Shown here in pieces: positions 25,213 through 38,034 of a DNA stretch of 64,000 bases. Origin of the DNA: Rhodosorus marinus (Eukaryota > Rhodophyta > Stylonematophyceae > Stylonematales > Stylonemataceae); contig JAMWBK010000010.1 in the NCBI GenBank assembly GCA_029953675.1, positions 434,001 to 498,000 of the forward strand, read 5' to 3'. Each line of letters opens with the position of its first letter. The stretch's first letter is position 1. Below the pieces are notes generated by a model. The model was not told the origin of the DNA. It worked only from the letters and a program-made list of their open reading frames with translations, and ran no database searches. A program made the position numbers and the translations under genes.

Positions 25213-26106
25213 CTAGCCGGCTTTAGCCAGAGCGCCGAGCACGGTACCCGAATAAGAAAATGCGAGCTGAGTTTCCTTAAGACAGTCATCCTTCACGTCT
25301 CGTGGCCAGTCCTTTGCAACGTCGTCAATGGTCTTCCGAACCTCAGCGAGGATCTCCTTCACGTCACGATCCCAAACGTAAAAGTCAAACTCAAATCTAC
25401 TCGTTAGAGAAACAATGACCACCTCATTTAGAAGAAGCCGAGGGCACTAGATTCAAGGGAAACTGTCACCAAGCAAAAGCGCTTACCCATCAAAGAGCAT
25501 GCTCGACATCATTCGGCCGATCATGCGGCCGCCGGCTGTATGTGCAAAATAGTAGTTGTACCAGTGGCACAGGAACGCGTTTGGTCGATCAGCAATAAGT
25601 TTCTCCAAATAGACCACATACTTCTCCGCCGCCTTTGAAGGGTCTGGGACGCTGAATCCTTGATCTGTGAACCACACGATGTCCCTCTCCAGCGCGTCGG
25701 TGCGTTCCAGCCCACTGTTCTTAAATCTCGCAAGCGTTTCATCATCCGAGCTCTTAATCTTCCCTTCAATGTACTCATAGACACACTTCGAGTCAACCAA
25801 AAACTGCAGATAATCCTCCTTCGCTGGCCTCCACTCGTTTATTGGCAGCGCACTCTCCTCCTGCATGCCCTCCTTCGCCTGATCCTTGGTGTGCAATTTC
25901 ATCGCCACAAACCTCATCTCCTCAACAAATCCCTTGTGCGAGCCAGGCCTCCTATCCGGATCAGCCTGTCGCGCCGGAGCTTCCGCTTCCCCGTGTCCAT
26001 GGGCCGTAGTCATCGACAGCCTCCCACAAGGACGACTGCAAACCCGAGGACTCCTATTCAACGCTCTCCCAGTTGACAAAAACCCACTCACAAATCCAGC
26101 CACCAT
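25213..26106 (-). CDS. Heme oxygenase (plastid-type, HO1/HY1 family)
   Basis: Two exons, 26106-25487 and 25396-25213, with a 90-nt intron that keeps frame; about 267 residues. It opens heme to biliverdin using ferredoxin, the first step to phycobilins and phytochromobilin. Conserved blocks include HKGFVEEMRFVAMKLHTKDQ, with the proximal heme-ligand His in AMKLHTK, then DYLQFLVDSKCVYEYIE, GLERTDALERDI, NAFLCHWYNYYFAHTAGGR and, after the intron, FYVWDRDVKEILAEVR. The first 55 residues are Ser/Arg-rich and acid-poor with a Val/Ala start, as in transit peptides. In many red algae the enzyme (pbsA) is plastid-encoded, so a nuclear copy is notable. A TATA-like element lies about 125 nt upstream. 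Confidence 0.92.
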
Positions 26107-26230
26107 CACGAGATATCTCTATCTTTCTATTTCCACCCTCTCTACAAAAATAACCAAAGAAAACCTTCCAACCTCTCCCTCCCCCGCCCCTCCCTGTCCC
26201 TCCCTCTCTGACCGAACAATACCTCGACCC

Positions 26231-26240
26231 CTATATATAC
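26231..26240 (-). promoter_or_regulatory. TATA-like element upstream of heme oxygenase
   Basis: GTATATATAG on the minus strand, about 125 nt before the heme oxygenase ATG. A similar GTATATATAC sits about 200 nt before PRP43. Placement only; no other evidence. Confidence 0.3.
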
Positions 26241-27955
26241 TACAAAACCATAAACCCACCCTCCACTACCCCCCAAAATCCACGAAAACTCAACACCAGG
26301 AGATTTTTTTCTATAACAGATATCCGTTGGTGCGCCTCCTCTGAACAAAAAAATTCTCAGATCACAAAGCCCAATACTCTCTTATAATACATACAGCTTC
26401 TCTCTCTCTCTCTATCTCTCTCTCTCTCTCTCTCTCCCCCTTTCTCTCTCTATCGCTCTCTCTCTCTCTATCTCTCTCTCTGTCTTCTTCATACACAAAA
26501 GTTACTGATCATCTCCCATTACTATAGTCCGTATTCTCATCTTCCTCCCTAACCCCCCCCCCCCCGCTTTCCATTGCTTTGCATGTAGGAAATATCTAGT
26601 ACTAAGAAATACGATATATATAAGTGTCAAAACAAATATCAATCACAATAGTAATATTTTAACATTTAGACAATATATTTGGTTTATATGGACTGAATTT
26701 AGGGATGACAGTTAAATTAGTATTAGAGGACGACTGAACTTGAACTGACCTCCTCGAAAAACGACATTGGAGGTTCTTTTGGGTTTCGTTTTTCGTTTAT
26801 TTGTTTGAGTTTCGATCTGAAAGTAGGTAAAAATTTATCCTCGTTAGCAAAGGGGTGGATGTATAAGGACTTGAGGTTTTACTTATTTGGTATTTTATAG
26901 GTTTTTGGTCGGGATGTGGAGACTATTTGCCTGTGCAAAGGGGGGGTAAAGTGCGGCAGTTGATCGTTGGGAAATGAGAAAGAAGAAAGGCGGAGGGGGG
27001 GGAAGGGGAATGGGGACGGGCATAGTTTGGATTTTTGTTCGTTTTTATAAAAAATATGATGCGATCTGCGAATGCAAGTCCGCACGAAGAAGGGGTGCTG
27101 ACGAGATTTTTTTGAGACATTTCTCACTCGGCGAGGAAAACGGAAGAAAAATTTGTCCGCGCGATGTGGTCTTTGGTTTTTCTTCGAGTTTTTACATTGG
27201 AAGGTCGAGAACATCGGCTCTTTTTTTGGCCCCTAGGGGGTGCGAGCGTTGCAGTTTGTCGAAAATAATTTCGACGTTCAAGACTTAACGACGAGAATCA
27301 AGTTTTTCTTAACAAAATAAAAGAGTTTCTTGTATTGTGTTTGGAAAAGACCTTATCCGACTGATCCTGCGATGGGGTACCATAGACGAAATGGATAAAA
27401 TATATACTGAAATATAACTATTTTTATAAATGTATTATGTAATAAATTAGGAATACTGTAAAATTTAAACAAATAGTCATTTGTATTATAATGTATTTAG
27501 CTAATAATTTTAATTGTCTCATCTAGGGGCATTAAAATAATAAATAAGATTGTTTTGAAAATATGATTAGTTTGGTTTTAATGGATCGGATAGGATTTGG
27601 TTGTAAGGTTTTTTTTTGGACAGATGAGAATGTCGGCTAAAAGGGTTTGGGAACCGAGCTGGTCAGAGTCCGAAGTGCTGGTGAGTGGCAGGTCGCTTCT
27701 CCCTAGTGACGCTCACGAGATAAGCTCATTATCTGTCAAGCCAAGGAGCGCTGCAAATCCGCGCTTCCGGGATTTTCTGGTGACGTTAAAGAATGGGTTG
27801 AATGCGATTGTTCCCGGCGATCTCAGTTTTCCGACAGCTATCATCTGGCCGTGGGGCTCTCTGCAACAGAAGGGATGCGGGAAATTTCCCTGCTACCGTT
27901 CTAGCTTACCGAGTATAGATTGGATTCCAGCTTCCAGCACTGCAAGTATTACGCT
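26241..27955. other. AT-rich intergenic region with pyrimidine microsatellite
   Basis: It contains a CT/TC microsatellite at about 26399-26483, a C-run near 26554, and AT-rich DNA to about 27600. The DNA from 27600 to 27955 is less AT-rich and would hold the promoter if the U1 sequence that follows is a working gene. I see no gene here. Confidence 0.5.
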
Positions 27956-27960
27956 GATGG

Positions 27961-28152
27961 ATACTTACCTGGCCGGGCTGATCGCTCCTCACGTAAGAGC
28001 ATCTGCTTGGAAGAGAGTGAGCATAGCACGTCACTTTGTCTTTTCGGACAACTGTGGCAGTCTCGCTTGACTCCTACGAAGTCACCTCTGTGTGACTGTC
28101 GACGGCTTAATTTCTGACCATGGGGAGATTCGCGTTCGCGCGACCTCCCCTA
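27961..28152 (+). ncRNA. U1 spliceosomal snRNA (gene or retrocopy)
   Basis: It starts ATACTTACCTGG, the universal U1 5' end that pairs with splice donors. Structure matches U1 throughout. Helix H pairs GCCG (27972-27975) with CGGC (28103-28106). Stem-loop I is GCTC/GAGC with loop CTCACGTAA, resembling the U1-70K site. Stem-loop II is AGTGA/TCACT (28016-28020 with 28031-28035) with loop GCATAGCACG, close to the U1A target AUUGCAC. Stem-loop III is longer than usual, with a 6-bp AGTCAC/GTGACT hairpin. The Sm-like site TTAATTTCTGA follows helix H. Stem-loop IV pairs GGGGAG with CTCCCC around CGCGTTCGCG, as in human U1. Length is about 192 nt against 164 in human. It runs directly into LINE sequence, so it may be a retrocopy. 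Confidence 0.82.
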
Positions 28153-28645
28153 ACTCCCGCGGTGGCATCGGAAATTGCTGATGAGAGTGACGCCCCAGCG
28201 GTACAGCGGGTGGCGGATCTCGTGAATGACCTCAAGGCGCGTCGCAGTGAGTACATTGACCTCTCCATCCCTTGTCCTCAGGCGACCAGGTACCTGCCTG
28301 CTTCGGCTCGGCGTCGAGGAGCTGCAGCTCGGTCCATGCGGCAAGTGAAAGATTCGCAGTACGCGGCAGCGATGTCAAACCCTACCTTGCGCGATTCGGT
28401 GGTGACATACCGGTTCGTCCCCCTCATTATTGAGTGCTTTGGCTTGATAGATAGTGTAGGTTCTCGCTGGCTGCGAGCTCTGTTTCGCAACGACCCAGGG
28501 CGTTTAGATAGTCTGCTCACGGAGCTTTCTTTGACCCTGTGGCGCTCCAATTCTGCTTTGTTTGTGGACGCGCGTCATCAGCGTTCTGTCTCTCGCTTCT
28601 CAGGGTAGTTAGCCTCTGAATAAACGGATCATCATCATCATCATC
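28151..28645 (+). mobile_element. 5'-truncated non-LTR retrotransposon, 3' end, fused to U1
   Basis: The open frame to 28608 is the C-terminal end of a LINE-like polyprotein, about 70% identical by eye to the second copy at 46872-47518. Shared blocks are VQRVADLV, RRSEYIDLSIPCPQATRYLP, the SMRQVKDSQYAAAM helix, FVPLIIECFGL and TELSLTLWRSN, ending SRFSG. The RRSEY...DLS region resembles the endonuclease-like segment found downstream of reverse transcriptase in some LINEs, but that is inference. After the stop come CCTCTGAATAAACGG and an (ATC)6 tail. Homology to the other copy begins at CCTCCCC, exactly where U1 ends. The unit 27961-28645 is flanked by GATGG on both sides (27956-27960, 28646-28650), a possible short target duplication. 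Confidence 0.7.
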
Positions 28646-28650
28646 GATGG

Positions 28651-29210
28651 TAAGTGATCGAGGAAAATGCGCCCACAGCACCATGCACAGTGGAAAATTG
28701 CACAGATCATTGGCTCCCATTTTACGTCTTATGTCTATTGCTTATCTGGTTTTTAGTTCCAAGGCGAACGCTATACACATCAGAGTCCTCATAACGCGCC
28801 TGTTCTGGGTGCTTGCGGAAGCAGCCTTGCTCCCGTCCTCGGCGTCTTTTTTATCGGTGAGGGCAATCCGTCCTTTATGTAACCTCCTCAAAAACACCAA
28901 TTTGCAACATTCTGTCTCGTACACTCTCAGCCAGGGTTAACTTGACATGACCGGGACTGCTCACAGCCTTTTGAAGAAGACCCTCGGCCCTAAGCACATC
29001 CAGAAAAACGAGCTGAATCTTTAGAATAGGCCCTCAGCTGAAAATAATGGAAAAAAAAAATTCAGCAGACGCTTTGGTAGAATGGTGGGCAGCGCTTGGC
29101 AAGTTCAGATCCCCCTCATAGCATTGGGACTTGCGTCGGAAATGAAATTTGTGCAAGAGTTGATCAGATTTTTATTACAGCGTAACCCCAGCTTAGTCAA
29201 GGGCACAACA
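28651..29210. other. Intergenic
   Basis: No gene recognised. A short frame at 28946-29023 (start MTGTAHSLLKKTLGPKH) is too small to call. Confidence 0.4.
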
Positions 29211-32315
<3,105 letters not shown>

Positions 32316-32511
32316 CCCTCAGGCACTGCTCATACGCACAGAATTTCACTTTGAAAACTAGACCACGACCAGCTCCAAGTATTCACTGCCTTCTTCCTGA
32401 AATCGAACAACCACTGAAATGAGCCTTCTCTACCTTAGGAGTGCGAAGTCGATGTTTTCACCAAGACGAAACCAGCAAACGCTCGGACTATTGAGCAACA
32501 ACCTTCCACTG

Positions 32512-32521
32512 TATATATACA
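32512..32521 (-). promoter_or_regulatory. TATA-like element upstream of PRP43
   Basis: The palindromic GTATATATAC about 200 nt before the PRP43 ATG. Weak evidence, given the AT-rich background. Confidence 0.25.
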
Positions 32522-35144
32522 TATGTCCAAGCGCACTGTCGGCAATGATAACTTCAGCAAGCACACAGAGACGGGGACTCTTGAGGGCCAGGCTTGCAGA
32601 GAGTTGTCTCCTCGTCATGTTGAATGCTGTGTCTGCGAGAGAGAGAGAGAGAGAGACCTCATCGATGCGGGAGAGCACGAACCGAGCGGGTTGAGGGAGG
32701 TCTGCCTCTCTGCACAATATAAAATCTCAACTCGAGCTATTTGCTTGTTCAAAACTGGCCAAAATCCAACGAAAACAAGCAGAAGAAAAAGGTTCAAAAA
32801 GGGGGGGTTTGGAATTCTTCGAACACAGAACAAGGATCAAGCGAGATCATCTTCTCATGTAGTGCGTGGACACCCATCCTCGCCAAGGACTTCAGCCCGA
32901 ACTCCTAGCTCTTCAGCCATAAGAAAGACAAGCCAAAACCAGCGGGCGGCGATTAAAATGCCATCTTTCTGGATATTGTTAACATTTTTCAAAGTATTTA
33001 ACTAGGGTAGTCATAAACCGTCGCATAAAACAAAATTTTGCGGAAAAATTATTGAATAAGTGTAGAAATGTAAAGGATGTTTGATAACAATGCTTCTAAA
33101 AAACATGTCCGATTTTACCGCTCCGATAAAACGTCCCATATTCAATCAAAACCAGTAAAATAATCAATCATCTACTGCCCAGATATTGAATCATGATTGT
33201 GACGTCCTGACATGACATCTGGCTAAACATATTGGTGAGCTAAAAAAATAACCCCCATGGGTACAAAATATAGTAAGTCTATGATGCGCCCAGTGGGCAA
33301 GATATTGTACGGACGGGGCTAATAATAGTAGTCTTACATACCCAAGTCATGAACCCGAAGGCTATAAATACGGAAGTTACGACCTTCCTCCTTAGGATTA
33401 GAGTAGAGGGAGGTTTCCAAGATAGAGAAAAAGATAAAAACATGAAAGGGAATTTGAACTATTTTGGATCACCAACACGCGGTTAATGGAGAACGTGTCA
33501 ATGACTACTTCTCGGGTGCCAGGCTGTCACCTTTGTATATTGAATTATGATTACTTCGGTGATGACAGACTGTCAGATAGAATCTGATCGAGTCATGTCC
33601 CGAAAACACAGGTTCAGAAGTACAGCTAGGCTAAAGTTAGAGAATCGTGATGGAATTTGTCACCATATCCTTATCCTGGCCGCGGACGCCGAGAGACGAT
33701 ACGTCTCTCCAGGGTCGACAATCGCCTCCCTCCGACCTTTTAAATCAAGAAAGGTCTCGACATGAAACGCCAGTGCCTAAAGGAAAGGTGTGACTCCTTC
33801 CCTCCCCTGAACACGGAGGGTAGCTTGAAGTCCTTGAGTCATCCGTCCTTGTCAGAGGCACTGCTCTCTCTGATAAACTGCTTAGAATCTGAATTCCCGT
33901 AGGAATTCGTCAGAGGAGTAAAACCTGAACAGCTTATACCCATTCCGGAGTCAGATTACCGATAAAATGACCGGGCCCGGGAAGATTTGCAAGCTGCAGA
34001 GCAGGAGCGACACCGGGATACTCATGTTGGTCAAGAGATTCCGACGTGGCCAGAATTTATGACCCTAAGTCGAACGAATTTCGACAATCCCGACACTGGC
34101 GTGTGTCCGAGGATGTCTTCCCTGCGAAGGAGGTCAATCTGCGAAAACCAACCGATCAGCAAATTGGCATTGAGACCATGTTAGAGAATACGTGACCTCC
34201 GTTGTATTTCTCCAAGCTCCGGTGTCTTCTCTTACTATTAGTCGTGGGGGCCCTGTTCCGCCAACCCCCACGACTTGGGCTAAGTAATCTATTCGCACCT
34301 TTTGGGAGCCCGCGGTGATTCTACGTCAGGCTACAGTATACTATCCATACACCGGATATACTACCCAGCTACGCTTACCTGGTCTGACCTTCAAACCATG
34401 CCTACTGTGGCGGTGGAAAGCACAGTCAATGCCGGCCAACACATACCGTAACTATGACATCTCTTTCGGGAGTTCGCTCGAAGAGAAGGACAAGGAAAAA
34501 CCAGAAATTAGAAAAAAGAGGTTATATCTGAGACGCGACATTCCAACAGACTGGTACGCGCTGTATACGCTCTGTCCCGACGAGGGTAGTCTTTCGTTTG
34601 ATGGTGTAAAATTATGAGTCCTCCCTTCTGGTGGCTGCCGGATTGGGTCATCTGGTACTACACAACCGTTCTCCATCCGTACTTTGAGAACCTTGACTGC
34701 CTTCGAGGTGGCAACTGGTCAATGAGTAGTGGACGTCTCAAAACAAAAATTGCTTTGAACGCGGTGCTCTTTTCAACTGTACAAGTGAGGAGTATCAGCC
34801 CGGACCCTGCGTCAACTCTGATCGTGGTTCACTTTTGCTTTGCGAAACCCGAAAAGAATCATAAGGGAGGTAACGTGCTGGAGAGCATTGTCAGACAAGA
34901 AGTTCTCCAAGGATATCATTGTATACGTCAAATGAACATCTAAAGCTGATTCATACGTTCATCGCTACCCCCGCTGCGAGCTGATGTACGCGATAAGCTC
35001 ATCCTCAACCTCGTGAAGGTAACGTTGGTTCCTGCGTACGGAAGAAGCCCTATAATCTCGCCTTATACAGTAGAGTGATATGTACGAATGCGTAGGAAGC
35101 GTTCAACTACGCTTTATTCGAGAGCCCTATGGGAAAATTCAAAG
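32522..35144. other. Intergenic, no recognisable gene
   Basis: It holds a GA microsatellite at about 32637-32656 and a perfect 11-bp hairpin at 34240-34275. Two overlapping open frames (34315-34617 and 34614-34943, sharing ATGA) encode about 100 residues each with normal composition but no domain I know. They could be remains of a mobile element or exons of an unknown gene. Confidence 0.4.
34240..34275. other. Perfect 11-bp hairpin
   Basis: AGTCGTGGGGG (34240-34250) pairs with CCCCCACGACT (34265-34275) around a 14-base loop. No neighbouring gene explains it. Confidence 0.5.
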
Positions 35145-35361
35145 CTAGCCAACTATCTTAATCTCCGAAGCAGGGAAGACGTATTTCACGCTCTCAACGG
35201 GCGGTTGAAGTAGGTCTTCCAGGAGCTCACCTATGTCCGGATGTGCATCGAGCTCTGGACCCAAGTGCGCATTGTTGATCTTTTTACGTACAAGAGGGTT
35301 TCTTAGTCTTTCAGGGTCCAGTGCATTCCTCGTTTTGGACTGGATGCATATCGAGATGCTT
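35145..35361 (-). CDS. Terminal exon of an unidentified protein
   Basis: After a CAGATAG acceptor, one minus-strand frame runs 72 codons to TAG. The composition is clearly protein-like: NALDPERLRNPLVRKKI, then GPELDAHPDIGELLEDLLQ, PVESVKYVFPASEIKIVG. The acidic DIGELLEDLL helix after a basic NPLVRKK segment is characteristic, but I cannot place the family. A second acceptor (CATCCAG, exon from about 35337) would give a shorter version. Upstream exons must lie above 35400, where I could not find convincing ones, so it may instead be a gene fragment. Confidence 0.35.
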
Positions 35362-35461
35362 CTATCTGAAGCCTCCCAGGAGGGCGCGATTACAATAGCT
35401 CAGCAAATTCGAGCGCGGGGAGCGAAGCGTTTGTTGTGGGTTGCGGTATTCTGGGTTTGAG

Positions 35462-35600
35462 CGTTTGCTTCGTTGAGTCTGACTCTGTGGCGCTGTAACG
35501 CCGCCTTAGTCCTGGAGGTGCGCTCTTTACGCACCTCGAAGGCTACCCCAGTCGGGGGTCTTAGCAGCTGATTAATACCGATCTTTAGTCCGAGGTATCG
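35462..35600 (+). mobile_element. Degraded 3' end of a related LINE
   Basis: Around 35475-35575 one frame reads SLTLWRCNAALVLEV and stops, matching the LINE C-terminus TELSLTLWRSN(A/S)AL at 28.5 kb and 47.0 kb. Upstream similarity is lost through frameshifts. A strong hairpin (GAGGTGCG at 35515-35522 with CGCACCTC at 35530-35537) sits just before the stop, with a second TACCCC/GGGGGT stem after it. Confidence 0.4.
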
Positions 35601-36486
35601 AGCCGATCGCCCAATACTTCCGTTAGCTAGTTTCAGACAAGACTCCTGGACAGATAGTCTGGGTGTGTTTACGTCGTACTAAGATTGTTTGTGGTGGAGT
35701 GCGTGTGGGTAGCTGCCGAACGAAGGCTACTAGTGAGTCCTTTAGTAAAGCGTTCATGGTTACCTTTCCGCGATGCAAGGTCGTTAGGGTTTGGACAGAT
35801 AATGTCAATTTGTCGTCAAAATTAAGCAAGATTATAGGCTGGATATATTCAAAATATAGAAATAATAGACTAAAGTTTTCGCGTTTTATCGGGAATTCGG
35901 GGTAGAAACGGTGGAAGATAAAAAGCTCTCAAAAAAATCAATCCCTAAAATAAGGATATATTTTGTAAATTAAGAAAAGCCGGCGACCATGTAAATTAAA
36001 AAACAGAGCTAATGACAAAACACCGCCAAGTCAGAAAAAAAGAAGTTTCTTGTTAGCCAAGATTTAGCGCACTTCTGAATTGACGAATTTGGGCATTGAA
36101 TGAGGTGGGGATCCAAGACTAGCGTTTTCTATCATTGAACGATTTGGGATGACCACGAGAGGTGCGCGTTTTCTATCATGGTGGGATGGATGATCGCGGG
36201 CTTGATGGGTTGCCTATAAGATTGGAGGTTTTGAGGTTTGGAGGTGTTGGGGGTTGGTGGGAGGGGAGGGAGGTAGAATGGTTGGTTCTTCTGTTTGTGT
36301 TTTTGTTGCTGAGGTGGGAAAGGCTAAGAGTTTTGTGTGTTTTTGGCATTGTGCTTTTTTCTTTGTGGGTGTTTAGATTAGATAGGGTACAGATCGTCTC
36401 GTTTCTGTGAGGGGAGGAGGGGGATTAGTACTGGGGGCCTTTTCTTTTTTTTTGTTTCCAGTGGGTAACATACGAAAGTGAATGAG
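35601..36486. other. Intergenic, AT- then GT-rich
   Basis: No gene recognised. The last 250 nt are G/T-rich and precede the complex I gene. Confidence 0.4.
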
Positions 36487-37047
36487 ATGCCTAGTGCAAT
36501 TGCGCTGAACGGGGAAGGGGTTTCGAGATGTTATCCCTTCTGGTACGACTTTGTGAAGGTGGGTTAGGGCTAGTCGAGTTCTTGTTTCTTTTGTTCTTAA
36601 GGAGCTGTTGTACGTTAGTGACTTTTGCTTACGTGTTCTGTCTTTGCTTCCCATTCTTTTTTGCTTTGTTTCGTGTTTGTACTGAACCACGGTCGCCACC
36701 TCACGCTTGATCTGCCAGTGCATGTATGTACATGAAAATCATCAGGAAAGAGTGGAGAACTGCACTGCATTCAACCACGACTATTATGAATGTATGCACG
36801 GCTTCAAAGCGGTAAGTCAGAAGATCTTTCCCTGTCTGTTTGAAAACCTCTGCACGGTTAGGGAGCGTTGACATTGCTCATTGCTCCATTGTTGCTTTCG
36901 TCTCACCAGAAACGAAGGCAAGCTGATCTGTATCGAGTCGAACAAGCAAAGAGAAACGGCACTTGGGATCCGGTCCATTATCGATCCCGCATGAGACCAG
37001 AATTTTTAGGTACCCCTTATCATCACCCACCGGCTGAGGAGGAATAA
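36487..37047 (+). CDS. NDUFS5-like complex I subunit (15 kDa, twin CX9C)
   Basis: Three short exons, 36487-36558, 36719-36811 and 36910-37047, joined in phase 0 by GT-AG introns of 160 and 98 nt, give exactly 100 residues. The protein has the NDUFS5 twin-cysteine pattern. The first pair is in RCYPFWYDFVKC, split by intron 1, and the second is C-x9-C in CTAFNHDYYECMHG. Next come a basic segment KRRQADLYRVEQAK and a short Pro/His-rich tail. Plant and human NDUFS5 share the same RCYDFW...ECM...DYxECLHH...R layout and length. Such CHCH proteins are imported and oxidised in the mitochondrial intermembrane space and sit on the membrane arm of complex I. No single exon exceeds 46 codons, so the gene is visible only after splicing. 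Confidence 0.82.
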
Positions 37048-37504
37048 TGCCGAGACGCTAACATCTCTCGGCATAGCATTGCGACTGGGAGATGTGGGAC
37101 TATGACACAGGGTTGATGTTATCTGTCAGTGACATTGTTCTACGCGCATTTGATGCTTCTTGTTCAGAGAGCAGAGCAAGCCTAATTTAAAAATTTAGTT
37201 TCAAGGAAGCGATAAACTGTGATTCTTGAAAACCACTCCCCAATGTGGATGGGGTTTTTAACGCAGCTTGAAGCTCGTATTATTGATCCCTCGTCGGTGG
37301 GGAAAGTCCACAGGTGATAGATTTTCTAGGTTTTACTTTTAAGTCTGATCAAATGCATTGGGTCTTAGGGTTCTACCCCCAGCAAAAAACGGTGATCGTG
37401 GGCACACGACGAGTTGAGCCAAAGTTCTCCGAGGACCTCCAGCACACTCCACAATATGAACAAAATCCCAAGCTAGCCATTCTGCTATGTTCACTTGCTC
37501 CTGG
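37048..37504. other. Convergent intergenic region
   Basis: It lies between the 3' ends of the NDUFS5-like and cytochrome c6 genes. No other feature is seen. Confidence 0.4.
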
Positions 37505-38034
37505 CTATGGCCATCCCGCCTCTGCTTGTTCAAGAACGAATTTCGCGACAGCCTCAAGCTCTTCATCGCCTAGCTTCCCCGCGTAGTTTGGCATCGCTCC
37601 CTGCGAATTTTTCATACAGTGTGGACTCTCAGAACTGGATCCGATTTCTCGAAACCTCAAAACAGAATGGTTACAAAACAGCAAGAATCTTGCATTGGAA
37701 TTTAGCTCACTTTGCCGTTCCTCATTAGTTTTACGATGTTCTCCGTCGAATCCATTTTGTTCTTCGCCAGCGCCTTCTGCTTCAACGTTTTCCCCCGCGC
37801 GTACGGAATGATGTTCCCGCCGCCCAGATGGCATGCTGCACACTGCGCCTTGAAGATATCCTCTCCCTGAGAGATGACCTGTTCCGGCGCAGCCCAAGCC
37901 TGGCTGAAACCTATCAAACACACCCCAATTGAAGCTGCGGCAAAGGTTTCGAGACGCCCAGAGCAAATCACGCGATCAGCACGTCTCGTTCGATACGCGC
38001 CGTTCCCCACCACAAAACCCACGCACGATTCCAT
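37505..38034 (-). CDS. petJ: Cytochrome c6, thylakoid lumen (nuclear-encoded petJ)
   Basis: Two exons, 38034-37711 and 37600-37505, with a 110-nt intron, about 139 residues. It is a soluble electron carrier from cytochrome b6f to photosystem I. The heme site CAACH lies in IFKAQCAACHLGGGN. The axial Met is in the junction-spanning NGKGAMPNYAGKL. The C-terminus EAVAKFVLEQAEAGW is the standard c6 ending. The N-terminus is bipartite: a basic region (AYRTRRADR), then a hydrophobic SIGVCLIGFSQAWA ending in a signal-peptidase site before APEQV, as expected for import through the plastid envelope and thylakoid. The start is the first ATG in frame (38034). The gene is usually plastid-encoded in red algae but nuclear in several other algal groups. 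Confidence 0.92.

Noticed and set aside
26398-26483. CT-rich array as a CRISPR or satellite
   Set aside because: It is a simple CT microsatellite with no spacers; no CRISPR array exists in this window.
27961-27972. A minus-strand splice donor (CAGGTAAGTAT) instead of a U1 5' end
   Set aside because: The complement of a perfect donor looks the same, but helix H, stem-loops II and IV and the Sm-like site all follow in the right order, and no minus-strand exon is seen here.
28120-28608. A real protein gene starting at the ATG at 28120
   Set aside because: The ATG lies inside U1 stem-loop IV, and the frame is the tail of a LINE polyprotein; the second copy shows the same tail without this start.
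36162-36410. Hydrophobic plus-strand frame of 82 codons before the complex I gene
   Set aside because: Arises from G/T-rich DNA; composition is low-complexity Leu/Val/Phe/Trp with no homology.
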